A stretch of 64,000 bases of DNA, from positions 3,064,501 to 3,128,500 of the forward strand of contig NZ_BCQA01000001.1 in NCBI RefSeq assembly GCF_001748145.1. The letters are read 5' to 3'. The notes beneath the pieces are model-generated. The model had not been told where the DNA came from. It did no database searches and saw only the letters and a program-made list of their open reading frames with translations. Shown here piece after piece: positions 16,121 to 25,377 of this stretch; within the stretch, counting starts at the first letter, position 1, and every line of letters begins with the position of its first letter. Both the position numbers and the translations under genes were made by a program. Source of the DNA: Bosea sp. BIWAKO-01 (lineage in GTDB: Bacteria > Pseudomonadota > Alphaproteobacteria > Rhizobiales > Beijerinckiaceae).

Positions 16121-17609
16121 TCCTGGTCCTCTTGTTGTGGTGGGCAAGGCGAAGGGCGCCTTCCGGCTGACGAGCCTCGATGCCGAAGCCGAACGCCTCG
16201 GCCTTCATGCGACCATGGCGCTGGCCGATGCGCGGGCGATGATCCCGCGGCTGGTCGTGGTCGAGGAGGACAAAGCGGCCGATGCGGCGCTGCTTTGCGC
16301 CGTTGCCGACTGGTGCGACTGCTATACACCGCTGGTCGCGCTCGATGGCGAGGATGGATTGCTGCTCGATATCTCGGGCTGCACCCATCTCTTCGGCGGC
16401 GAAGCCGCGCTTGGTCGCGACTGCCTGCTTCGGCTGAAACGACAGGGCTTTACGCTGCGCGCCGCCATTGCGGGGACGGCGCGTACGGCCTGGGGCGTCG
16501 CGCGCTACGGGCGCGGCGGCATCGTGCCGCCGGGCGGGGAGAGCGAGGCCCTGTGGCCCTTGCCGACAGCGGCACTCGGACTGGAGGCGGCACGGCAGCA
16601 CGGGCTCGCCCGCATGGGCCTCACCCATATCGCCGATCTGGAGACGCGACCACGCGCGCCGCTGGCCGCCCGTTTCGGCCGCGACCTGCTCGACAGACTC
16701 GACCAGGCGTTCGGCCGCCTGCCGCAGGCGCTGTCGCCACGGCGACCGCTGCCGGAATGCATGGCGGAGCGGCGTTTTGCCGAGCCGCTGGCGCATGAAG
16801 CCGGTATCCGCTCTGCCCTGACCGGTCTGGGGGAGAGTCTCGCCGGCATGCTGGAAGCGCGCGGCGAAGGCGCAAGACTGTTCGAGGCGAGCTTTTTCCG
16901 CAGTGACGGGGCCGTGCGCCGTCTCGGCATCGAGACCGGGATGCCGTTGCGCGATCCGGCTGCGGTCGACCGGCTCTTCGCCCTGAAGCTGGATGCCTTG
17001 GTGGATCCGCTCGATCCCGGCTTCGGTTTCGACCTGATCCGGCTCTCGGCCGGTGTGACCGAACCTTTCGCCGTCGATCAGGGAACGCTCGCTGCTAGTG
17101 GGAAGGAGGAGCCCGACGAAGCCGCCGCCGAGCGGGCATTGACGGAGGTCGCTGATGCGATCGCGGCCCGGATCGGCCCGGATCGCGTGCGGCGTTTCCT
17201 GGCGCAGGACAGCCATGATCCCGAGCGCGCGGCGCTGGCGGTGCCCGCCCTGCGTCATGGCGAGCTGGCACGGCTCGGGTTTTCCCCGGACTGGCCGGCG
17301 CCGAGCGCTGCCCCGGAACGACCCCTCCGGCTGCTGTCGCGGCCGGAGCCGATCGAGGTGCTGGCCGAGATCCCGGACGGGCCGCCGACGCGTTTCCGCT
17401 GGCGGCGCGTGCTGCATGAGGTCGCCAAGGCCGAGGGGCCGGAGCGGATCGCTGCCGAATGGTGGGCGACGACGGGCAGGATCGCGCCGACCCGAGACTA
17501 TTTTCGCGTCGAAGAGCCAGGGGGAAGACGCTTCTGGCTTTATCGCGACGGACTCTATGGCCGCGAGGCCGCGCATCCACCCTGGTTCATGCACGGACTT
17601 TTCGCATGA
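15981..17609 (+). CDS. imuB: Y-family polymerase-like mutasome protein ImuB
   Basis: A 542-residue Y-family DNA polymerase relative that lacks the catalytic acidic residues. The first strand reads LSLWFPRLPIDR where active enzymes have DMDAFF, and the palm continues LLLDISGCTHLFGG. ImuB is thought to be a hub linking DnaE2 and ImuA to the beta clamp during translesion synthesis. It ends with an ATGA overlap onto dnaE2, consistent with one SOS-controlled message. Confidence 0.93.
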   Translation: MRIASASRFLSLWFPRLPIDRTRRSQGASVRALSQRPGPQPGGPADDPGPLVVVGKAKGAFRLTSLDAEAERLGLHATMALADARAMIPRLVVVEEDKAADAALLCAVADWCDCYTPLVALDGEDGLLLDISGCTHLFGGEAALGRDCLLRLKRQGFTLRAAIAGTARTAWGVARYGRGGIVPPGGESEALWPLPTAALGLEAARQHGLARMGLTHIADLETRPRAPLAARFGRDLLDRLDQAFGRLPQALSPRRPLPECMAERRFAEPLAHEAGIRSALTGLGESLAGMLEARGEGARLFEASFFRSDGAVRRLGIETGMPLRDPAAVDRLFALKLDALVDPLDPGFGFDLIRLSAGVTEPFAVDQGTLAASGKEEPDEAAAERALTEVADAIAARIGPDRVRRFLAQDSHDPERAALAVPALRHGELARLGFSPDWPAPSAAPERPLRLLSRPEPIEVLAEIPDGPPTRFRWRRVLHEVAKAEGPERIAAEWWATTGRIAPTRDYFRVEEPGGRRFWLYRDGLYGREAAHPPWFMHGLFA

Positions 17610-20600
17610 GCGGGCTCAATGACAATCGCCTGGTAGCGGCTGCCTCGGGAGGACCAGCTGCGCGCTATGCCGAACTCGCGGTCACCTCCAACTTCTCCTT
17701 CCTGCGCGGGGCCTCGAGTCCGGAGGAACTGGTTGGGCGGGCGGCTGAACTCGACCTTGCCGGAATCGGACTCGCCGACCGCAATTCTCTGGCCGGCGTG
17801 GTGCGGGCCCATGCGGCGATGCGCGAGGCGGGTATCGCCGCCACTAAGCTGACATTCGCGGTCGGGGTCCGCCTCGTCCTGTCCGATGGCACGCCTGACC
17901 TGCTCGCCTATCCCCAGGATCGCGACGCCTATGGCAGGCTCTGCCGCCTGCTGACCCACGGCAAGATGAAGGTCGAGAAGAAGGGCGAATGCATCCTCAC
18001 GCTCTCCGACCTGCGCGAATTCGCGGAAGGCCAGCTGCTGATCCTGATGCCGGAACGGCGGCCGGACAGCGAGATCGCTGCGGCTCTCGCGAGCGTTTCC
18101 GAGTTTGCGCGGGGTCGGCTCTGGCTGGGTATCGACATGCCGCATCGCGGCGACGACCGGCGCCGGGCCGATGTATTGGCGCTGCTCGCGGCCAGGGTGG
18201 GTGTGCCCTGTCTCGCCGTCAACGACGTGCTCTATCATGCGCCTGAGCGGCGGCCCTTGCAGGATGTCGTCAGCTGCATCCGCGAGCATGTCCCGATCGA
18301 GCGGGCCGGGCGCATGCTGGAGGCCCATGCCGAGCGCCATCTCAAATCGCCGCGCGAGATGGCCCATCAGTTCCGGCACGCGCCGGAGATGGTGGCGGAG
18401 ACGGTGCGCTTCCTCGAACGCTGCCGGTTCTCGCTCGACCAGTTGCAATACGAGTATCCGGACGAACCGGTTCCTCCCGGGAGCACTCCGCAGGAGCATC
18501 TGGAGCGTCTCGCCTGGGGGGGGGCGCACAGGCGCTATCCCGAGGGTGTGCCGGGCAAGGTACGCGACCTGCTGCACAAGGAATTCGCACTGATCGCGAA
18601 GCTCGATTACGCGCGCTACTTCCTGACGGTCCACGACATCGTGCGCTTCGCCCGTGCACAGGAGCCGCCGATCCTGTGCCAGGGGCGGGGCTCGGCCGCG
18701 AATTCGGCGGTCTGCTACTGCCTCTGGGTCACGGCCGTCGACCCGATGGAGGGCAATTCGCTCCTCGCCCGTTTTCTCTCCGAACAGCGCAAGGAGCCGC
18801 CCGATATCGATGTCGACTTCGAGCATGAGCGGCGCGAGGAGGTGATGCAGTATATCTATGAGCGCTATGGCCGGCTGCGCGCCGGCATCTGCGCCACGGT
18901 GATCTGCTATCGGCCGCGCAGCGCCATTCGCGAGGTCGGCAAGGCGCTCGGCTTGAGCGAGGATGTCACGGCCGCGCTCGCCAACACGGTCTGGGGCAGC
19001 TGGGGCGAGGGCCTGCCGGAAAACCATGTCCGGCAGGCGGGGCTCGACCCCGCCAATCCGATGATCGCGCGCGCGGCCGCGCTGGCGACCGAGTTGATCG
19101 GCTTCCCCCGCCATCTCTCCCAGCATGTCGGTGGCTTCGTGCTGACGCGCGGGCGGCTCGACGAATGCGTGCCGATCGGCTGGGGCGGCATGAAGGACCG
19201 CAGCTTCATCGAATGGGACAAGGACGATATCGATGCGCTCCGGATGATGAAGGTCGATGTGCTCGCGCTCGGCATGCTGACCTGCATTAGGAAGGCCTTT
19301 GACCTGATCGCTCTGCACGGAGGCAAACACTGGGAGTTGGCGACGATCGAGCAGGATGATCCGCGCGTCTACGACATGCTCTGCCAGGCCGATGCGATCG
19401 GCGTCTTTCAGGTCGAGAGCCGGGCGCAGATGAACATGCTGCCGCGGCTGAAGCCCAGGAAATTCTACGATCTCGTCATCGAGGTCGCGATCGTCCGGCC
19501 GGGCCCGATCCAGGGCAATATGGTCCACCCTTATCTGCGGCGGCGGAAAAACCCGGATGAGGTCGTCTACCCCCGACCCGCGCCGGAACATGGGCCTCGA
19601 GACGAGCTGGAGCTGGTTCTGAAAAAGACGCTCGGTGTGCCGCTGTTCCAGGAGCAGGCGATGCGCATCGCCATCGAGGCGGCGAAGTTCACCGAGGATG
19701 AGGCCAATGGTTTGCGGCGTGCCATGGCGACCTTCCGCCATGTCGGCACGATCCAGAATTTCGAGGCGATGATGGTCGAGCGCATGGTCGCGCGCGGCTA
19801 TGATCGCGCCTTCGCATCCGCCTGTTTCAACCAGATCAAGGGCTTTGGCGAATACGGCTTTCCGGAGAGCCACGCGGCCTCCTTCGCCCTGCTGGTCTAT
19901 GCTTCGGCCTGGCTCAAGTGTCATCATGCCGCTGCCTTCACCGCGGCGCTTCTGAACTCGCAGCCCATGGGTTTCTATGCTCCTGCGCAGATCATCCGGG
20001 CGGCGCAGGACAACAAGGTCGAGATCCGGCCGGTCGACATCAATCTGAGCGATCACGACAACACGCTGGAGCGACGCGAGGACGGTGCACTCGCGATGCG
20101 GCTGGGGCTGCGCCAGATCGACGGGATCTCGAAGGCTTTTGGCCAGGCGCTCGTGACGGCGCGCGGGCAGGGTTATGACAGCGTCGAGGCCTTGGCGCGG
20201 CGCGCCAGGTTGCCCACGCGTGCCCTCGTCGCGCTGGCCGATGCCGATGCTTTCGGCTCACTCGGCCTCAGCCGGCGCGAGGCGCTCTGGGAGGTGCGCA
20301 GGCTCCCGGATGACAGCCCGCTGCCACTCTTTGCGGCGAGCGAGAGCGCCGAGCTCGCCCGGGAGCCCGATACCCTGTTGCCGCGCATGCGAGACTCGGA
20401 ACAGGTCATCGCGGATTACCAGCATCTGCGCCTGTCGCTGAAGGGGCATCCGATGCAGTTCCTGCGCCCGCTTTTCGCACGTGAGCGGGCACTGAGCTGC
20501 GAGCAGGTGCTGGCTGCGGCGGACGGCACGCGCTGCCGGCTGGCGGGCATCATCACGGTGCGCCAGCGGCCGGGCAGCGCCAAAGGGGTGATGTTCATGA

Positions 20601-20923
20601 CGCTGGAGGACGAGACCGGCATCGCCAATGCGGTGCTCTGGCCAAAGACCTTCGAGCGCTACCGCCGGCAGGCGATGGGCGCGCGCCTTGTCCTGCTCGC
20701 CGGCCGGCTGCAGCGCAGCCCGGAGGGGATCGTCCATCTCGTCGTCGACAGGATCGAGGATCGCTCGGAGGAACTGGCGCGGCTGGCCGACGGGCTGCTG
20801 CACCGCACCCTGGCGCGGGCCGACGAGGTGCAGCACCCGCAGTCCGACAGCCGCTTGCCGCCGCGCCAACATACGCACCCGCGCAATGTCAGGGTGCTGC
20901 CGCGCTCTCGCGACTTCCACTAA
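17606..20923 (+). CDS. dnaE2: Error-prone DNA polymerase DnaE2
   Basis: A 1105-residue C-family polymerase. An N-terminal PHP domain starts at YAELAVTSNFSFLRGASS. The catalytic aspartates are in PPDIDVDFEHERRE (Asp400 and Asp402), and a C-terminal OB-fold region is present (CRLAGIITVRQRPGSAKG). DnaE2 performs mutagenic translesion synthesis with ImuA and ImuB. The start at 17606 overlaps the imuB stop (ATGA). The frame stays open into imuB, but that extension is not conserved-looking. Length and order match the standard cassette. Confidence 0.96.
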   Translation: MSGLNDNRLVAAASGGPAARYAELAVTSNFSFLRGASSPEELVGRAAELDLAGIGLADRNSLAGVVRAHAAMREAGIAATKLTFAVGVRLVLSDGTPDLLAYPQDRDAYGRLCRLLTHGKMKVEKKGECILTLSDLREFAEGQLLILMPERRPDSEIAAALASVSEFARGRLWLGIDMPHRGDDRRRADVLALLAARVGVPCLAVNDVLYHAPERRPLQDVVSCIREHVPIERAGRMLEAHAERHLKSPREMAHQFRHAPEMVAETVRFLERCRFSLDQLQYEYPDEPVPPGSTPQEHLERLAWGGAHRRYPEGVPGKVRDLLHKEFALIAKLDYARYFLTVHDIVRFARAQEPPILCQGRGSAANSAVCYCLWVTAVDPMEGNSLLARFLSEQRKEPPDIDVDFEHERREEVMQYIYERYGRLRAGICATVICYRPRSAIREVGKALGLSEDVTAALANTVWGSWGEGLPENHVRQAGLDPANPMIARAAALATELIGFPRHLSQHVGGFVLTRGRLDECVPIGWGGMKDRSFIEWDKDDIDALRMMKVDVLALGMLTCIRKAFDLIALHGGKHWELATIEQDDPRVYDMLCQADAIGVFQVESRAQMNMLPRLKPRKFYDLVIEVAIVRPGPIQGNMVHPYLRRRKNPDEVVYPRPAPEHGPRDELELVLKKTLGVPLFQEQAMRIAIEAAKFTEDEANGLRRAMATFRHVGTIQNFEAMMVERMVARGYDRAFASACFNQIKGFGEYGFPESHAASFALLVYASAWLKCHHAAAFTAALLNSQPMGFYAPAQIIRAAQDNKVEIRPVDINLSDHDNTLERREDGALAMRLGLRQIDGISKAFGQALVTARGQGYDSVEALARRARLPTRALVALADADAFGSLGLSRREALWEVRRLPDDSPLPLFAASESAELAREPDTLLPRMRDSEQVIADYQHLRLSLKGHPMQFLRPLFARERALSCEQVLAAADGTRCRLAGIITVRQRPGSAKGVMFMTLEDETGIANAVLWPKTFERYRRQAMGARLVLLAGRLQRSPEGIVHLVVDRIEDRSEELARLADGLLHRTLARADEVQHPQSDSRLPPRQHTHPRNVRVLPRSRDFH

Positions 20924-21131
20924 AGGCTTAATTTGGCCACAGGGCCCCGAAATCTGCCGCCAGCAGCCCGTTCCGGGCTTGTTTCGCGTCTTGGTTCCGG
21001 TCTTGCATGCGAAAAGCCGGCCGGTTCACAAAACCGTTGCGGCCGTCATGAAACCACACTTACGGATTTGTAATTTGAACTGCATCGTCCAGTCCCATAG
21101 GGCTTGCGACGATACCGGAGCACCCTGACCT

Positions 21132-22226
21132 ATGAAGCGGCTTGTCCTTGTCCTCCTGATCGCTGGCGTCGCTGGCGGCGGCTATTACGGCTACCGCAGC
21201 TTCAAGGCTGGCGCGCAGCCTGCGCAGGCGCGCGCGGTGACGAACCCGCAGGCCGCCGGTGTACCGGTCGAAGTCAGCCGGGTCGAGGCCGTGACCGTCA
21301 ACGAAGAGGTCCAGGCGCTGGGCACGCTGACCGCGAATGAAACAGTGGTCATCGCTCCCGAGATCGCCGGCCGGGTCGTGGCACTGGGGTTCAAGGAAGG
21401 CGAGCGCGTCACCAAGGGCCAGGAACTGGTCAAGCTCGACCGGGCGATCCTCGACGCCGAGGTGAAACTGGCCGAGGCGGATCTGCGGCTGGCGCGGGAT
21501 ACCTATGAGCGCAACCGCGCGCTAGTCGACCGTGGCTCGGGCACGCAGGTCGCGCTCGAACAGGCGACGGCGCAACTGGCCTCCAGCGAAGCTCGCCTGC
21601 AGCTCGCGACCTCGCGCCGCGCTCTGACCGCCATAAACGCGCCCTTCACCGGGGTTGTCGGCCTGCGCTCGGTCAGCGTCGGGGACTATGTCTCGGTCGG
21701 CAAGGAGCTGATCACGCTCACCGCAACCGACCCGATGAAGGTCGATTTCCGGGTCCCCGAGATTTACCTGACACGGGTCAAGGTCGGGCAGATCATCCAG
21801 CTCAAGGTCGATGCGCTGCCCGACACCGGCTTCACCGGCACGATCTTCGCGATCGATCCGATCGTCGATGTGAACGGCCGCGCGATCCGACTGCGCGCCA
21901 CCATCCCGAACGGCGACGGCGTCCTGAAGCCCGGCCTGTTCGCGCGGATCAACATCATCGTCGACCAGCGCGAGAACGCGCTCGTCGTGCCGGAGACGGC
22001 CGTAGTCCCCGATGGCACCGGCAAGATGATCTTCGTGGTTGAGAACGGCAAGGCGAAGCGCATGCCGGTCGAGCTCGGCAAGCGCCTTCCGGGCAAGGTC
22101 GAGATCGTGAAGGGGCTGACCCCGACCATGCAGATCGTCACGGCCGGCCAGATGCGCCTGCGTGACGGCTCGGCCGTTGCGGTCAAGAATGCTCCGGCGC
22201 CGGTGCAGACGAGCGACGCACGATGA
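21132..22226 (+). CDS. RND efflux periplasmic adaptor subunit
   Basis: A 364-residue membrane-fusion protein. An N-terminal membrane anchor (residues 1-20) is followed by a lipoyl/barrel-sandwich region split by a coiled-coil hairpin (about residues 105-150). The halves contain VVIAPEIAGRVVALGFKEG and INAPFTGVVGLRSVSVGDYV. Beta-barrel and membrane-proximal domains follow (VVPETAVVPDGTGKMIFVV). It bridges the inner-membrane pump to an outer-membrane channel. The stop overlaps the RND pump start by four bases. No outer-membrane factor gene is adjacent, so a TolC-like protein elsewhere is needed. Confidence 0.93.
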   Translation: MKRLVLVLLIAGVAGGGYYGYRSFKAGAQPAQARAVTNPQAAGVPVEVSRVEAVTVNEEVQALGTLTANETVVIAPEIAGRVVALGFKEGERVTKGQELVKLDRAILDAEVKLAEADLRLARDTYERNRALVDRGSGTQVALEQATAQLASSEARLQLATSRRALTAINAPFTGVVGLRSVSVGDYVSVGKELITLTATDPMKVDFRVPEIYLTRVKVGQIIQLKVDALPDTGFTGTIFAIDPIVDVNGRAIRLRATIPNGDGVLKPGLFARINIIVDQRENALVVPETAVVPDGTGKMIFVVENGKAKRMPVELGKRLPGKVEIVKGLTPTMQIVTAGQMRLRDGSAVAVKNAPAPVQTSDAR

Positions 22227-25200
22227 GCCTGTTTGCGCTCTTCGTCCGCCGGCCGGTTCTCTCGACCGTCCTCAGCCTGCTCGTCATCCTCATCGGCATC
22301 GTGTCCTATGGCCGGCTGACGGTGCGGGAATACCCGAACATCGACGAGCCGATCGTCTCGGTGAACACGACCTATCGCGGCGCCAGCGCCGAGATCATCG
22401 AATCGCAGGTCACGCAGATCCTGGAGAACTCGATCGCGGGCATCGAGGGCATCGAGATCATCACCTCGAACAGCCGTCAGGAGCGCAGCAGCATCTCTGT
22501 GCGCTTCCGTCCGGACGTGGATCCGGATGTCGCGGCCTCCGATGTGCGCGACCGCGTCAGCCGCGTGCGTGGACGCATGCCGGACGAGATCGACGAGCCG
22601 ATCATCGCCAAGGTCGAGGCCGACGCCCAGCCGGTGATGTATCTGTCGCTGACCAGCACGCGGCACAGCCCGCTGGAGCTGACCGACTTCGCCGACCGCT
22701 TCATCGCCGACCGGGTGCAGAACATCACCGGCGTGGCCGAAGTGCGCATTCTCGGCCAGCGGCAATATGCGATGCGCATCTGGCTCGATCGGGCCCGCAT
22801 GGCCGCCTACAATATCACCGTGCAGGAAATCGAGGCGGCGCTGCGGGCGCAGAACGTCGAGATCCCGTCCGGCCGCATCGAGAGCAACGACCGTGAGTTC
22901 ACGGTGCTGTCGCAAACCAGCCTGACCACGCCCGAGCAATTCCAGCAGATCGTGATCAAGGATGTCAGCGCATTTCCGGTGAAGCTGAGCGATGTTGCGA
23001 AGGTCGAGCTCGGGGCGCGCGAGGAGCGTAACGCCGCCTGGTTCGCCGGCCGCCCTTCGGTGACGATCGGCATCGTCAAGCAGGCGACGGCCAATCCGCT
23101 CGATGTCTCCTCCGGTGTGCGTGCGGCGCTGCCGGAGATCACCGATGACCTGCCGGACGGCATGGCGATCGCGACCTCCTACGACACCTCGATTTTCATC
23201 GATCGCTCGATCCAGGCGGTGTACACCACGATCGGCGAGGCGGTTGTCCTGGTCGTGCTGATCATCTTCGTCTTCCTGCGCTCGCTGCGCGCGACGTTGA
23301 TCCCGCTGGTCACGATCCCGGTTTCGCTGATCGGCTCCTTCGCGCTGATGTATGCGCTCGGCTTCACCGTCAACACGTTGACGTTGCTCTCGATGGTGCT
23401 CGCCATCGGGCTTGTCGTCGACGATGCCATCGTCGTGCTGGAGAACGTGCACCGCCATGTCGAGAACGGCATGGAACCAAGCAAGGCGGCGATCCGCGGC
23501 ATCAACGAGATCGCCTTCGCGGTCGTCGCGATGACGCTGACGCTGGTAGCGGTCTACGCGCCGATGGCGTTCTCGACCGGGCGCACCGGAAAGCTCTTCA
23601 TCGAGTTCGCCCTGACGCTGGCAGGTGCAGTGCTCGTCTCCGGCTTCGTCGCGCTGACGCTGACGCCGATGATGTGCGCCAAACTCCTGAAGCCGCACGA
23701 GTCGCATGGCTGGCTCTACAACGTGCTGGAGCGCGGTTTCGATGCGCTTTCCAGCGGTTATCGCCGTTCGCTGCGTGGGGCGCTTTCGATGCGCCCGGTC
23801 ATCGTGCTGCTGGCGCTCTGCGTTGCCGGCGGCAGCTATTACTTCTTCACGAACCTCCGCTCCGAGCTGGCTCCGGTGGAGGACCGTGGCACGATCAATG
23901 CCATCGGCGTCTCCCCTGAGGGCGCAACGCTGAGCTTCACGGCGAGCTATGCGCGGCAGGTTGAGGAGTATTTCAAGAATCTTCCGGAGGTCGAGAGCTA
24001 TCTCGTCATCACCGGCTTCCCCGACGTGACGCGCGCCATCGCATTCGCGCGGCTGAAGCCCTGGGAAGAGCGCCACCGCAAGCAGCAGGATCTCGTTGCC
24101 GAGATCAATCGCGGGCTGTCGCAGATTCCGGGCATCCGCCTCTTCGCGGTGAATCCGCCCTCGCTTGGCGGCGGCGGAGCCAACAGCAAGCCAATCGAGT
24201 TCGTGCTGCGCTCCTCGGATTCCTATGCCGAGATCAAGAACTATGTCGATGCGGTCATTGCAGAGGCGTCCGCCTCGCCGGTGCTGACCAATCTCGAATC
24301 CAACCTCATCCTGGACAAGCCGCAGATCAAGGTTTCGATCGACCGGCAGCGCGCCAGCGATCTTGGCGTCGGTGTCGATATCATCGGCCGGACAATGGAG
24401 ACCTTGCTCGGCGGACGGCAGGTGACGCGCTTCAACATGAACGGCGAGCAATATGATGTGATGCTGCAGGTCGCCGGGGAGGATCGCAACACGCCTCAGG
24501 CGCTGCAGTCGATCTATCTGCGTGGTCGCAACGGCACGGTGGTGCAGCTCTCCAGCCTTGTCAGCATCGAGGAGAACGTCGCGCCCAAGGAGTTGATTCG
24601 CTTCAACCAGCTGCGCTCCGCGACGATCACTGCGGTGCCGGCGCCGGGCTATTCGCTCGGCGATGGACTGGCCGTCCTGGAGCAGGCGGCCGCCAAGGTG
24701 CTGCCGAAGTCGGTGCAGATCGACTATTCCGGCCAGAGCCGCGAGTTCAAGCAGGCTGGCTCCTCGATCGCGATCGTGTTCCTCCTGGCGCTCGGCTTCA
24801 TCTATCTGGTGCTGGCGGCGCAGTTCGAGAGCTTCATCGACCCCGTCGTGATCATGGTCTCGGTGCCGCTCTCGATCACGGGTGCGCTGGCGGCTTTGTA
24901 TTTCAGCGGAGGCACACTCAACGTCTACAGCCAGATCGGCCTGATCACGCTCGTCGGCCTGATCACCAAGCACGGCATCCTCATCCTCGAGTTCACCAAC
25001 CAGTTGCGCGAGGAGGGCAAGGAACTCGTCGATGCGCTGGTCGAGGCCGCGGAACTGCGCCTGCGGCCGATCCTGATGACGACGGGCGCGATGGTGCTTG
25101 GTGCGGTGCCGCTGGCGCTCGCCCATGGCGCCGGCGCCGAAAGCCGCTCTCAGATCGGCTGGGTCATCGTCGGTGGCATGACGTTCGGCACTCTGTTGAC

Positions 25201-25306
25201 GCTCTATGTGGTGCCGGTCGCCTATAGCTATCTGGCGCGGGCGCATCGGCCCGTGCATGGCGAGGACGCGGCGCATGGCCCGACACAGGTCCAGCCCGCG
25301 GAGTGA
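22223..25306 (+). CDS. RND-family efflux transporter permease (HAE1/AcrB-like)
   Basis: A 1027-residue inner-membrane RND pump with the expected duplicated layout: one membrane helix, a large periplasmic loop, then six helices, repeated. TM4 carries the proton-relay pair (AIGLVVDDAIVVLENVH, Asp400 and Asp401). The second half contains VLAAQFESFIDPVVIM and GLITKHGILILEF. The family exports drugs, detergents or metabolites using the proton gradient; the substrate cannot be told. The operon has only the adaptor and pump, with no local regulator. Confidence 0.94.
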   Translation: MSLFALFVRRPVLSTVLSLLVILIGIVSYGRLTVREYPNIDEPIVSVNTTYRGASAEIIESQVTQILENSIAGIEGIEIITSNSRQERSSISVRFRPDVDPDVAASDVRDRVSRVRGRMPDEIDEPIIAKVEADAQPVMYLSLTSTRHSPLELTDFADRFIADRVQNITGVAEVRILGQRQYAMRIWLDRARMAAYNITVQEIEAALRAQNVEIPSGRIESNDREFTVLSQTSLTTPEQFQQIVIKDVSAFPVKLSDVAKVELGAREERNAAWFAGRPSVTIGIVKQATANPLDVSSGVRAALPEITDDLPDGMAIATSYDTSIFIDRSIQAVYTTIGEAVVLVVLIIFVFLRSLRATLIPLVTIPVSLIGSFALMYALGFTVNTLTLLSMVLAIGLVVDDAIVVLENVHRHVENGMEPSKAAIRGINEIAFAVVAMTLTLVAVYAPMAFSTGRTGKLFIEFALTLAGAVLVSGFVALTLTPMMCAKLLKPHESHGWLYNVLERGFDALSSGYRRSLRGALSMRPVIVLLALCVAGGSYYFFTNLRSELAPVEDRGTINAIGVSPEGATLSFTASYARQVEEYFKNLPEVESYLVITGFPDVTRAIAFARLKPWEERHRKQQDLVAEINRGLSQIPGIRLFAVNPPSLGGGGANSKPIEFVLRSSDSYAEIKNYVDAVIAEASASPVLTNLESNLILDKPQIKVSIDRQRASDLGVGVDIIGRTMETLLGGRQVTRFNMNGEQYDVMLQVAGEDRNTPQALQSIYLRGRNGTVVQLSSLVSIEENVAPKELIRFNQLRSATITAVPAPGYSLGDGLAVLEQAAAKVLPKSVQIDYSGQSREFKQAGSSIAIVFLLALGFIYLVLAAQFESFIDPVVIMVSVPLSITGALAALYFSGGTLNVYSQIGLITLVGLITKHGILILEFTNQLREEGKELVDALVEAAELRLRPILMTTGAMVLGAVPLALAHGAGAESRSQIGWVIVGGMTFGTLLTLYVVPVAYSYLARAHRPVHGEDAAHGPTQVQPAE

Positions 25307-25318
25307 ACTCTGCGGAAA

Positions 25319-25354
25319 AGCGATCCAGGCCGCATCGCCGGCGCCTGGATCGCT
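25319..25354. terminator. Bidirectional hairpin between convergent RND and pbpC genes
   Basis: A 12-bp perfect stem (AGCGATCCAGGC paired with GCCTGGATCGCT) with a 12-base loop lies in the 71-base gap between two convergent genes. There is no T-run on either side, so it may act as a weak or Rho-aided terminator. Confidence 0.6.
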
Positions 25355-25377
25355 CCGTTCGCACTTGATGCCTTGCG

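Noticed and set aside
17555..20056. Leftward open frame of 833 codons opposite dnaE2
   Set aside because: Antisense shadow with no signal, domain or start context.
20924..21131. Promoter or small gene upstream of the RND adaptor
   Set aside because: A TTGAAC is present near 21075, but no well-spaced -10 partner, palindrome or coding frame could be supported.
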